From: Pseudochrobactrum sp. sp1633 | GTDB lineage: Bacteria > Pseudomonadota > Alphaproteobacteria > Rhizobiales > Rhizobiaceae | Direction: 5' to 3' | Assembly (NCBI RefSeq): GCF_030376605.1 | Contig: NZ_JARRAE010000001.1 | Coordinates: forward strand, 186,001-250,000 | Length of the DNA: 64,000 nt | Part shown: positions 45,173 to 52,247 of the stretch, piece after piece | Position numbering within the stretch: position 1 is the stretch's first letter | Layout of the letters: each line of letters starts with the position of its first letter | Notes under the pieces: model-generated | What the model saw: the letters and a program-made list of their open reading frames with translations, nothing else | Databases searched by the model: none | What the model was told of the DNA's origin: nothing | Program-made: the position numbers and the translations under genes

Positions 45173-46042
45173 GTGAGTGCTCCTGATAATAATGCCGCAG
45201 TCCATGTATCAGCTGACACTGAAAATTTTCAGCATTGTATGCAGCTTTTACGCCAGACGGATTTTGACCGTTATCTGGCCGTACTTTATGCGCCGGAAGC
45301 TAAAAGATCAGCGCTTGCAGGGCTTTACGCCTTCAATGCCGAGATCGCCCGTATCCGTGATGTGGTGCATGATGCCTTGCCGGGTGAAGTGCGGCTGCAA
45401 TGGTGGCGCGACCTGATCAACGGCACAGAGCACGGTGTGGTGACGGGTAACCCTGTTGCTGCTTTGCTGCTCAAAGCGATTAGCGATTATAATCTGCCAC
45501 GTGCTGTTTTTGATGCTTATTGTGAAGCGCGGATATTCGATCTTTACAATGATGCAATGCCGAGCCGCAATGATCTGGAAGGTTATTGCGGGGAAACGGC
45601 TTGCGCAATTTTACAGATGGCAGTGATGATACTGGATAGTGAGGCCGCAAAATCCTCAGCTGAACTCTCCGGCCATGCGGGGGTTGCGCAGGCTGTGAGC
45701 GGATTGTTGCGGCTGATGCCGCTGCATCGCCGTCGCGGGCAGGTCTATGTGCCTGCAGATATTTTACAGGCTGTGGGTGTGACTGCCGAACAGCTTATCA
45801 AAGGTGATGATAAACAGGCCATGCAGCGCGTGGTTGCGGCGCTGAGCGCATTGGCGCGTGAGCATTATAGTGCTTTTGAAAAGCAAAGCATGCCTGCAAG
45901 TCTCAAGCCGGCATTTCTGCCTGTGCGTCTTGTACCGCTGATTTTGAAGCGCGCAGGACGTAAAGCTGATCTGGTTGCAGATCAGGGCATTGAGCTGTCG
46001 CAGCTGCGTCGTCAGTGGATTTACCTGAAATCCTCATTCTGA
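45173..46042 (+). CDS. Squalene/phytoene-synthase-like protein (NDUFAF6 type)
   Basis: A 289-residue protein with the all-helical squalene/phytoene synthase fold. The first aspartate motif is kept only in part (ARIRDVVHD), and the place of the second DxxxD reads RLMPLHRRRGQVYVP, with no acidic pair, so prenyl condensation is unlikely. This is the state of NDUFAF6, a complex I assembly factor. The GTG start has GGAG eight bases upstream and lies four bases after the NDUFAF3-type gene, which supports the pairing. The alternative is a diverged terpenoid enzyme, which I think less likely. Confidence 0.82.
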   Translation: MSAPDNNAAVHVSADTENFQHCMQLLRQTDFDRYLAVLYAPEAKRSALAGLYAFNAEIARIRDVVHDALPGEVRLQWWRDLINGTEHGVVTGNPVAALLLKAISDYNLPRAVFDAYCEARIFDLYNDAMPSRNDLEGYCGETACAILQMAVMILDSEAAKSSAELSGHAGVAQAVSGLLRLMPLHRRRGQVYVPADILQAVGVTAEQLIKGDDKQAMQRVVAALSALAREHYSAFEKQSMPASLKPAFLPVRLVPLILKRAGRKADLVADQGIELSQLRRQWIYLKSSF

Positions 46043-46055
46043 GCTTACAAGATAC

Positions 46056-46091
46056 AAAAAAGCCGGAGATTTTAATCTCCGGCTTTTTTGT
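46056..46091. terminator. Bidirectional terminator
   Basis: Stem AAAAAAGCCGGAGATT / AATCTCCGGCTTTTTT with a TTT-rich turn, between the convergent NDUFAF6-type gene and trmFO. Confidence 0.92.
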
Positions 46092-46092
46092 T

Positions 46093-47493
46093 TTAGTTCT
46101 GCTCTTGCAGCCAGATTTTGAAGTCGCTCAGAGCGCGTGCGCTGAGGGCACGTTTTTTGGCCTGTGTCTTTTCTTTGCCGCGCAGACGCACACCTTCCTG
46201 TTTCGGAACTGTGACTTCAGGGAAAAGCCCGAAATTCACATTCATCGGCTGGAAAGAGCGTTTGCCCGGTTCATCATCGCTGACGAGGTGACCGCCGGTA
46301 ATGTGATTGAGCAGTGCGCCGAAAGCCGAAGTGACCGGCGGTGGCGGCAAAGTCCCACCACGCTGCTCCGCTGCCGCAAAGCGACCGGCAAGCAAGCCCA
46401 TTGCTGACGATTCCACATAGCCTTCACAGCCGGTGATCTGGCCTGCAAAACGGATTTGCGGGCGTGACTTCAGGCGCAGGCTTGTGTCCAGCAGGATTGG
46501 CGAGTTGAGATAAGTATTGCGATGCAAGCCGCCGAGACGGGCAAATTCCGCATTTTCAAGGCCGGGGATCATACGCAAAATCTGCGTCTGTTCGCCATAT
46601 TTCAGCTTGGTCTGGAAACCGACCATATTATAGAGCGTACCGAGCGCATTATCCTGCCGCAGCTGCACAACGGCATAGGCTTTAACATCAGGATTATGAG
46701 CATTGGTCAGCCCCATCGGCTTCATCGGGCCGTGGCGCAAGGTTTCAGGGCCGCGCTCTGCCATCACTTCAATCGGCAGACAACCGTCGAAATAAGGTGT
46801 GCCTTCCCATTCCTTGAATTCGGTTTTTTCACCGTCAATCAAAGCCTGAATAAAGGCCTGATATTGCTCTTTATCCATCGGGCAGTTGATATAATCTTTG
46901 CCGGTGCCGCCCGGGCCAACCTTGTCATAGCGCGACTGGAACCAGCAGACATCCATATTGATGCTGTCGAAATGGATGATAGGCGCAATGGCGTCGAAGA
47001 AGGCGAGGGAATCAGCTTCAGTTTCCTGTGCGATTGCCTCTGCTAGTTCTGCGGCAGTCAGAGGGCCGGTAGCAATAATTGTATTGCCCCAGTCTTCCGG
47101 CGGCAGACCTGCAACCACTTCACGTTTGATGGTGATGAGCGGATGCGCTTCAAGCTTCGCGGTAACAGCATCGGAAAAGCCGTCGCGGTCAACAGCAAGC
47201 GCACCACCGGCCGGAACCTGATTGGCATCGGCGCAAGCCATGATCAGCGAATTGGCAAGACGCATTTCCGCATGCAACACGCCAACGGCATTGGTTTCAG
47301 CATCATCAGAGCGGAAGGAGTTGGAGCAGACAAGCTCAGCCAGACCTTGCGTTTTATGCGCATCAGTGCCGCGAACGGGGCGCATCTCATGCATGATGAC
47401 GGGAATACCGGCCTCAGCAATTTGCCAGGCTGCTTCGCTGCCGGCAAGGCCGCCGCCGATGATATGAATTGGGGATAATGATGAACTGGACAT
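46093..47493 (-). CDS. trmFO: Folate-dependent tRNA (uracil-54) methyltransferase
   Basis: A 466-residue FAD protein that makes ribothymidine-54 in tRNA with methylenetetrahydrofolate as carbon donor. The FAD motif [21 protein letters not shown] opens the protein; CSNSFRSDD and the [23 protein letters not shown] region, with a conserved catalytic Cys, are typical of TrmFO (not the longer MnmG). The frame opens at 47529, but GGA before the ATG at 47493 and the family's start position favour the shorter form. It lies downstream of the DUF1127/small-RNA segment on the same strand, past its terminator. Confidence 0.94.
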   Translation of the reverse strand: MSSSSLSPIHIIGGGLAGSEAAWQIAEAGIPVIMHEMRPVRGTDAHKTQGLAELVCSNSFRSDDAETNAVGVLHAEMRLANSLIMACADANQVPAGGALAVDRDGFSDAVTAKLEAHPLITIKREVVAGLPPEDWGNTIIATGPLTAAELAEAIAQETEADSLAFFDAIAPIIHFDSINMDVCWFQSRYDKVGPGGTGKDYINCPMDKEQYQAFIQALIDGEKTEFKEWEGTPYFDGCLPIEVMAERGPETLRHGPMKPMGLTNAHNPDVKAYAVVQLRQDNALGTLYNMVGFQTKLKYGEQTQILRMIPGLENAEFARLGGLHRNTYLNSPILLDTSLRLKSRPQIRFAGQITGCEGYVESSAMGLLAGRFAAAEQRGGTLPPPPVTSAFGALLNHITGGHLVSDDEPGKRSFQPMNVNFGLFPEVTVPKQEGVRLRGKEKTQAKKRALSARALSDFKIWLQEQN

Positions 47494-47572
47494 GCTTTGT
47501 CCAATACCGCTTTTAAGGCGCAGCATCAATTGCCTGAATGTTTGATCACAGGCTTTTGCATGATTGTGAGAA

Positions 47573-47619
47573 TAAAAAAACAGCTCCGACGCAGGAGGGA
47601 GGGCGACGGAGCTGTTTTT
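47573..47619 (-). terminator. Terminator of the DUF1127/small-RNA unit
   Basis: Stem ACAGCTCCG / CGGAGCTGT with a T-tract of seven on the minus strand. The loop itself carries CCCTCCCTCCT, so the terminator is also a possible anti-Shine-Dalgarno hairpin. Confidence 0.9.
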
Positions 47620-47890
47620 AGGGATGGACTGATACGGGGGATATCAGTCAGCGCAGAATTGAGGATTTAAAGACGGGCTTTAAATCCGGCAGCGCTATGC
47701 CTGCTAAAAAACGGGAGGAGGAATAGCAGGCAATAGAACATGGCCGGTACGGGAGGAGGAATACCGGTCATGAAAGGGAGGATGTTTATTCCGTCTGCGC
47801 CAATTGTTCGTAAGAACCTGAACCGGCGCAGTTACCACTTGTTATCTGAGCTATCGCTGCCGGAAAATTCCGCAGCAGATAGTTTCAGAT
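47573..47890 (-). ncRNA. Hairpin array with CCUCCUCCC loops (CcsR/alpha-r14-like small RNA)
   Basis: On the minus strand, directly past the DUF1127 stop, a chain of hairpins follows: 47851-47882; 47796-47830; an open CCTCCC at 47776-47781; 47742-47769 with loop TTCCTCCTCCCG; 47698-47732 (nine-base stem TGCCTGCTA / TAGCAGGCA) with TTCCTCCTCCCG in its loop; 47663-47687 (stem GGATTTAAAG / CTTTAAATCC); 47627-47649 with loop TCCCCCG; and the terminator at 47576-47617 with loop CCCTCCCTCCT. CCUCCUCCC in loops is the hallmark of the CcsR RNAs of Rhodobacter and the alpha-r14 RNAs of Hyphomicrobiales, which in the former are cut from the 3' part of a DUF1127 mRNA. Number and ends of mature RNAs are unknown. 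Confidence 0.75.
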
Positions 47891-47892
47891 GA

Positions 47893-48045
47893 TTACATGC
47901 CGGCTGTGTTTGACTTGCGGGCGATGTAAGGAATGTCGGAGCGGGAGATACCGAGATCACCGAGTTCACGGTTGGACAAACGGTTCAGTTCGGAAACTGT
48001 GTCACGGTAACGGCGCCAGTTGTTGAAAGAGCGAATGATGTTCAT
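47893..48045 (-). CDS. DUF1127 small basic protein
   Basis: A 50-residue protein with the DUF1127 layout: NNWRRYRDTVSELNRLSNRELGDLGISRSDI in the middle, with the Arg-rich helix and the conserved ELGDLGI/SRSDI core (residues 27-39). GAGGG lies nine bases before the ATG. Small DUF1127 proteins in alphaproteobacteria bind RNA or affect phosphate and carbon traits, and in Rhodobacter such a gene (RSP_6037) heads the CcsR RNA transcript. The same order is seen here with the hairpin array 3' of the stop. The frame is too short for usual gene finders. Confidence 0.92.
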   Translation of the reverse strand: MNIIRSFNNWRRYRDTVSELNRLSNRELGDLGISRSDIPYIARKSNTAGM

Positions 48046-48510
48046 TTTTAAAACCCTCGATTGTGTTTAGTTGTGTTGTGTAATCTGTTGTCCTGTATAT
48101 AGCCCGTGCCTTTGGAAATGAGGAGAGACAAGATTGCATAGCTCCTCTGCGAGCCTTGCAGACCTCATTTAAACGATTTAAATCGCAGTTTAGCCGTATT
48201 TCGGGCAAAATTGACCTGATGCGTAATTTTTGTTCGCTAAAGAGCGACGGCGTGAAATTTTTGTACGGTTTGCGGGAGTTGTTGTCATGAAAATATCACG
48301 TATTGGTTGTGTGTGTTTCCCATGATTTCAAGAGCTATGCGCATAGGGTTAAGGCTATGGTTACTGTTTTATTAGACGGGATGCAGACAACAGGCATAAC
48401 GGCTATTGCATCCCAATTATTGAGTGCTTGAACCGGCCGGATTTTCGTGTGACCTTGCTCAATACACGTCCGGACATATCCGGCTTGTTTGCGGGGGGAG
48501 GTCAAGTCGC
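48046..48510. other. Gene-less stretch upstream of the DUF1127 gene
   Basis: About 465 bases between divergent genes. It should hold the promoter of the DUF1127/small-RNA unit; CTTGTC and TATATA elements exist on the minus strand near 48125 and 48096, but their spacing fits no sigma factor I can name. No gene is supported. Confidence 0.45.
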
Positions 48511-48933
48511 TTGCTGAGTCTGCCTGTTCTGATTGGCATGATTGTTGCCGCTATTATCACCGGAGTGCTGGCCGTTCATTTTTTAGGCGGCGGCAGGCAG
48601 GCGGTTTTAAATAATAATACAGATGTGCTTACCCGCTTTCATCAGGATTATCCTGAAAGCCGGATTAATGAGATTTGCTATACGCAGGATCGGCGCACGG
48701 CTTTTTTTGCTCTGCCAGAGCAGGGAACCGGCATTGTTCATGCGGTGGGCGCGAAATTCCTGACCCGTATATTGAAGCCGCAAGATATTCTGGACATACG
48801 AAAGCAGGATGAAGCGGGGCTATTTGTGCGCATGGACGATTTTACATGGCCTGCGGCATCTTTCACATTCGGCGATCAGGCCAGCCGCAATCAGGTTTAT
48901 AGCTGGCTGGAAGGCACTATAAAGGGGGAGTAG
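48511..48933 (+). CDS. Hypothetical single-pass membrane protein
   Basis: A 140-residue protein if read from the TTG at 48511, which has GGGAGG nine bases upstream; the frame is open from 48424 with a weaker start. One hydrophobic helix (about residues 3-24, LPVLIGMIVAAIITGVLAVHFLG) is followed by a soluble domain of about 110 residues with no motif I recognise. Its TAG overlaps the GTG of an alternative start of the next gene, so the two genes are co-transcribed with the sterol-desaturase-type gene. Confidence 0.7.
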   Translation: MLSLPVLIGMIVAAIITGVLAVHFLGGGRQAVLNNNTDVLTRFHQDYPESRINEICYTQDRRTAFFALPEQGTGIVHAVGAKFLTRILKPQDILDIRKQDEAGLFVRMDDFTWPAASFTFGDQASRNQVYSWLEGTIKGE

Positions 48934-48938
48934 TGGAC

Positions 48939-49877
48939 ATGAATGAACCGGCATTCTTCGATGTTACGCTGATTGCGGTGCCGTTATATCTCCTTGCTAT
49001 ATTAATAGAGCTGTTAGCGGTGCGTTACTGGCATCGCAAAGGCGAGTTTGAAACCCGCGATGCGCTGACCAGCTTGTTAATGGGCACCGGCAATGTTGTG
49101 GCAGGTTTACTGCTCGGCTTTGTCTCAGTAACAGCATTGCTTTGGGTCTGGCAGTTTCGTTTCTTTGATCTTGGCCTGCATTGGTGGGTCTTCGTCGCGG
49201 CCTTTATTTTCGATGATCTGCGCTATTACTGGTATCACCGTATTGCTCATCGTGTGCGCTGGGTCTGGGCGGAGCATGTTAATCATCATTCCAGCCAGCA
49301 CTATAATCTCACCACAGCACTGCGTCAGTCATGGACAGGGCAGATCACCGGCATGTTTATCCTGCAGGTGCCGCTGGTTCTGCTGGGGTTTCATCCGGCG
49401 GTTATTGCCTTTGTCTATGGCTTTAACCTGATTTATCAGTTCTGGATTCACACCGAGGCAATCGGCAAAATGTGGAAGCCGGTTGAGTTGATCTTCAACA
49501 CGCCGTCGCATCACCGTGTGCATCACGCGACCAATCCGCGTTATCTGGATGCAAATTTTGCCGGAACGCTGATTATCTGGGACAGGCTATTTGGCACATT
49601 TGTTGAAGAGCTGCCGGAGGATATGCCGCGTTACGGGATTGTGCGCAATATCGGTACTTTCAATCCGGTGCGGGTGGCTTTTCATGAATGGGCAGGGATG
49701 TTGCGTGATGTGTTCGCGCCGGGGCTGAGTTTACGCCAAAGGCTGATGTATATGGCGGCGCCTCCCGGCTGGAGCCATGACGGTAGCCGCAAAACCTCGG
49801 AAGATCTGAAGGCCGATTATGTGCGCCTGAACCCTGATGAAGCCGGTAAGCCGGGATTGCCTGAGCGTTCGTCTTAA
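48939..49877 (+). CDS. Sterol desaturase/fatty acid hydroxylase-family protein
   Basis: A 312-residue integral membrane di-iron protein. Four or five hydrophobic segments carry the His clusters of the family: HRIAHRVRWVWAEHVNHHSSQHYN in the middle and HRVHHATN further on. Members hydroxylate or desaturate lipids; the substrate here is unknown. GGGGGAG lies eight bases before the ATG at 48939, better placed than the GTG at 48933 that overlaps the previous stop. It shares a transcript with the small membrane protein upstream. Confidence 0.88.
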   Translation: MNEPAFFDVTLIAVPLYLLAILIELLAVRYWHRKGEFETRDALTSLLMGTGNVVAGLLLGFVSVTALLWVWQFRFFDLGLHWWVFVAAFIFDDLRYYWYHRIAHRVRWVWAEHVNHHSSQHYNLTTALRQSWTGQITGMFILQVPLVLLGFHPAVIAFVYGFNLIYQFWIHTEAIGKMWKPVELIFNTPSHHRVHHATNPRYLDANFAGTLIIWDRLFGTFVEELPEDMPRYGIVRNIGTFNPVRVAFHEWAGMLRDVFAPGLSLRQRLMYMAAPPGWSHDGSRKTSEDLKADYVRLNPDEAGKPGLPERSS

Positions 49878-49969
49878 TTTAACACGATAATAAAGCTATG
49901 CGCTCGTTTATTGCATCGGGCAGGCTTGTTCTCATGCAAGCCGAGCAACCATTATAACAGGATCACCAT

Positions 49970-51157
49970 TTGTCCCTTTTTGTTTCCCTCGCACGTCAGA
50001 TAGACCAGTGGCAGTCGCAAGGATTGCTCGATCAGGAAACCGCAGACAGGCTGCGCCTTGATGCTAAAAGCCGTCATAATGGTTTTGGCATTGGTGGTGT
50101 GCTTGCCGTGCTTGGTGCATTGCTGCTCGGTGCGGCACTGATCCTGTTTATTGCAGCCAACTGGGAGGTCATTCCCCGTATCGGGCGTGTGGCTCTGATC
50201 CTGACAATATTGTGGGGTGGTTATCTCGGCGGAGCATGGTTGCAACAACGGGGCGCAAGCGGGCATGAAAACAAGCTGGCAGCGATATTTGCGCCGGCGC
50301 TCTATCTGCTTTCAGCAATAACCTATGGTGCCGGTATCGCGCTGGTCGGGCAGATGTATCATATGTCCGGTGATATGACGACCGCGGCGCTGGCATGGGG
50401 CGTTGGTGTTCTGATTGCTGCAATATTATTGCGTGCGCCGATTCTGACAACCGCAGCGTTGGGTATCGGTGGTTTCTACCTTGCTACTGTGCTGCAAGAG
50501 ATGGGCGGACAGGTTAATCTGGTTGCATCCTACCGCTGGGTTCTGCCGCTTTATCTCGCGGCCTGTGTCGGCACGATTATTTACACCAAAGCTGATAAAG
50601 CCATGCATCTGCTGTCGATGCTGACGCTGGGCTATTTTCTGGTGATGTATTTCGATCTTGAAAATCCGGCGATACTGATACTGATGATAGCCTTAGGTGC
50701 CGTTTTGATAGTCTGTCAGGGGCGCTGGCCGGATTTTGAGCGTTTGAGCTACGGGTTTGGTTCGCAGCTGGCCGGTTATGGTCTGGCTTCGCTGCTGATT
50801 GCTCTGTTTATCTTTCAGGTTGAGCATAAAGACCTGTTCAACAGTTATGAGGTCGGTGCCGATGCGCTCTATTCGCTGGCAGCAATTGCGATTTGTGTTT
50901 TCGCGCTGATTATTGCCGGAGAGAAAAGCGGTCAGCTGCGCTGGTTCGCCTATGCGGGGTTCTCTCTGCATGTGCTTTATCTGGCCACTGTCACCGTTGG
51001 AACGATGATTGGCACATCCGGCGTGTTTCTGATCGGTGGTTTGCTGGTGATGGGGCTGGCTTATCTGGTGACCCGTATGGAAAAATATCTGCATGGCGCG
51101 CCGGTCAAAGCGGTGTCAGATAATGGCGTTGATAGCAGCAAGGGGCAGCAGTCATGA
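49970..51157 (+). CDS. DUF2157 multi-span membrane protein
   Basis: A 395-residue protein with a short soluble N-terminus (QIDQWQSQGLLDQETADRLRL, typical of DUF2157) and about ten to twelve hydrophobic segments filling residues 35-375. The start is TTG, with AGGATC upstream. It overlaps the GDYXXLXY gene by four bases (ATGA), the usual partner of this family. The function of the pair is not known. Confidence 0.85.
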   Translation: MSLFVSLARQIDQWQSQGLLDQETADRLRLDAKSRHNGFGIGGVLAVLGALLLGAALILFIAANWEVIPRIGRVALILTILWGGYLGGAWLQQRGASGHENKLAAIFAPALYLLSAITYGAGIALVGQMYHMSGDMTTAALAWGVGVLIAAILLRAPILTTAALGIGGFYLATVLQEMGGQVNLVASYRWVLPLYLAACVGTIIYTKADKAMHLLSMLTLGYFLVMYFDLENPAILILMIALGAVLIVCQGRWPDFERLSYGFGSQLAGYGLASLLIALFIFQVEHKDLFNSYEVGADALYSLAAIAICVFALIIAGEKSGQLRWFAYAGFSLHVLYLATVTVGTMIGTSGVFLIGGLLVMGLAYLVTRMEKYLHGAPVKAVSDNGVDSSKGQQS

Positions 51158-51735
51158 GTTTTCTTAAAAAACGCTGGCTTTATGTTGCTGCTATTATTGC
51201 AGCTCTGTTGCAATCGGGCGTTATGCTGGCTGGTGTGCAGCAGCGCATCAGCATTTTGCGCAATGGTTCTGAAGTTGTGCTGCGGACACTGCCTGTTGAT
51301 CCGCGCGATCTGATGCGCGGGGACTATGTTATTCTCGGCTATGAGATTTCCCGTTTGCCTGCGCGCCTGATCAGCGGTGAGCCGCCACGTAAAAGCGGCC
51401 TGAACTATATTTATGTTGTGCTGGCGAAACAGGCTGATGGTCTGTGGACGGCTGAACGCGCGCAATATGTCAGGCCGGATGCGCTGAAGGAGAATGAAAT
51501 TTTCCTGCGCGGGGAAGTTGAAGCACCAATCCAGATTTATGATGAGAGTTCAACTGTTCCGGTCGTTTATGGCATAGAACGCTATTATGTGCCTGAAGGT
51601 GAGGGGCTTGCTGTAGAAAACGCCCAGCGCGACAGTAGCGTTGATATCGTCTTATCTGTGAATGAAAAAGGTGTGGCGGCTATCCGCGCGCTTAGAATTG
51701 ACGGAAAGCTGATCTTTGACGAGCCGCTGTTCTGA
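51154..51735 (+). CDS. GDYXXLXY-domain membrane-anchored protein
   Basis: A 193-residue protein with one N-terminal helix (about 8-27) and an extracytoplasmic domain that carries the name-giving GDYVILGY at about residues 56-63. The ATGA overlap with the DUF2157 gene means coupled translation and probably a common complex. No biochemical role is established for the family. It is followed by a long nested hairpin. Confidence 0.85.
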   Translation: MSFLKKRWLYVAAIIAALLQSGVMLAGVQQRISILRNGSEVVLRTLPVDPRDLMRGDYVILGYEISRLPARLISGEPPRKSGLNYIYVVLAKQADGLWTAERAQYVRPDALKENEIFLRGEVEAPIQIYDESSTVPVVYGIERYYVPEGEGLAVENAQRDSSVDIVLSVNEKGVAAIRALRIDGKLIFDEPLF

Positions 51736-51744
51736 GGAAAATTA

Positions 51745-51811
51745 AAAGGGGAAAATGATAAGATCTGTGTATGACAGTCTCTTATCAAAAATAATCTGTT
51801 TTTCCCCTTTG
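51745..51811 (+). terminator. Nested hairpin after the GDYXXLXY gene
   Basis: Inner stem TGATAAGA / TCTTATCA (51756-51763 with 51780-51787) and outer arms AAAGGGGAAAA / TTTTCCCCTTT. No clean T-tract follows, so it may be a terminator or a 3'-end barrier. Confidence 0.4.
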
Positions 51812-51836
51812 CCCCCTGAAAATTGAATGCTATAGA
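51809..51836 (+). promoter_or_regulatory. Possible promoter of tRNA-Leu
   Basis: TTGCCC at 51809-51814 and TATAGA at 51831-51836, 16 bases apart, ending 32 bases before the tRNA. The -35 element is poor. Confidence 0.35.
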
Positions 51837-51868
51837 GCGCGCACATCAGAAGCACGCTTGCTTCAGTT

Positions 51869-51951
51869 GCGGATATGGCGAAATTGGTAGACGCACCAGA
51901 TTTAGGTTCTGGCGGGAGACCGTGGGGGTTCGAGTCCCTCTATCCGCACCA
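51869..51951 (+). tRNA. tRNA-Leu (UAG anticodon)
   Basis: An 83-base tRNA with the acceptor stem GCGGATA / TATCCGC, discriminator A and encoded CCA. The anticodon stem is CCAGA / TCTGG with loop TTTAGGT, giving UAG at 51903-51905, which reads CUN leucine codons. The T-arm GGGGGTTCGAGTCCCTC and a long variable arm (class II) fit tRNA-Leu. Confidence 0.97.
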
Positions 51952-52039
51952 CTTTTATTTCCTTTATTTTTTGTAAGCCTTTGTAGTTGCTGAGTGTTTG
52001 ACTCTGCGATTTTGGCGAAGGTGCGTTTTTAGTCAATTT

Positions 52040-52075
52040 TGTGATACAAACTGTGTTACAAATTGCGTTACAATG
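52040..52075. repeat. Three imperfect 12-base tandem units
   Basis: TGTGATACAAAC, TGTGTTACAAAT and TGCGTTACAATG follow one another 89 bases past the tRNA-Leu. No gene lies in this stretch. Confidence 0.6.
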
Positions 52076-52247
52076 CACTTTTAGCTGTCATCTTTTCTCA
52101 TTGCGCACTGTTTAAACTCTCCGTAGGAAATATATCCTGCCATAGGATGCCGGTTTTCATGAATTCTAAAACTTTATGGCCGAAGTTTCCGCATAATTAC
52201 AATTGCACGACGGCAGTCTTATCAAAGCTTTAGAAGGGTCTGAGAGT

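Noticed and set aside
47573-47890. CRISPR-like array
   Set aside because: The repeated GGGAGGAGG blocks lie in hairpin loops with unequal spacing and no repeat-spacer structure; there are no cas genes.
51900-52080. Protein-coding gene antisense to tRNA-Leu
   Set aside because: The frame ends inside the tRNA and has no ribosome site; I keep it only as a possible scar of an integrated element.
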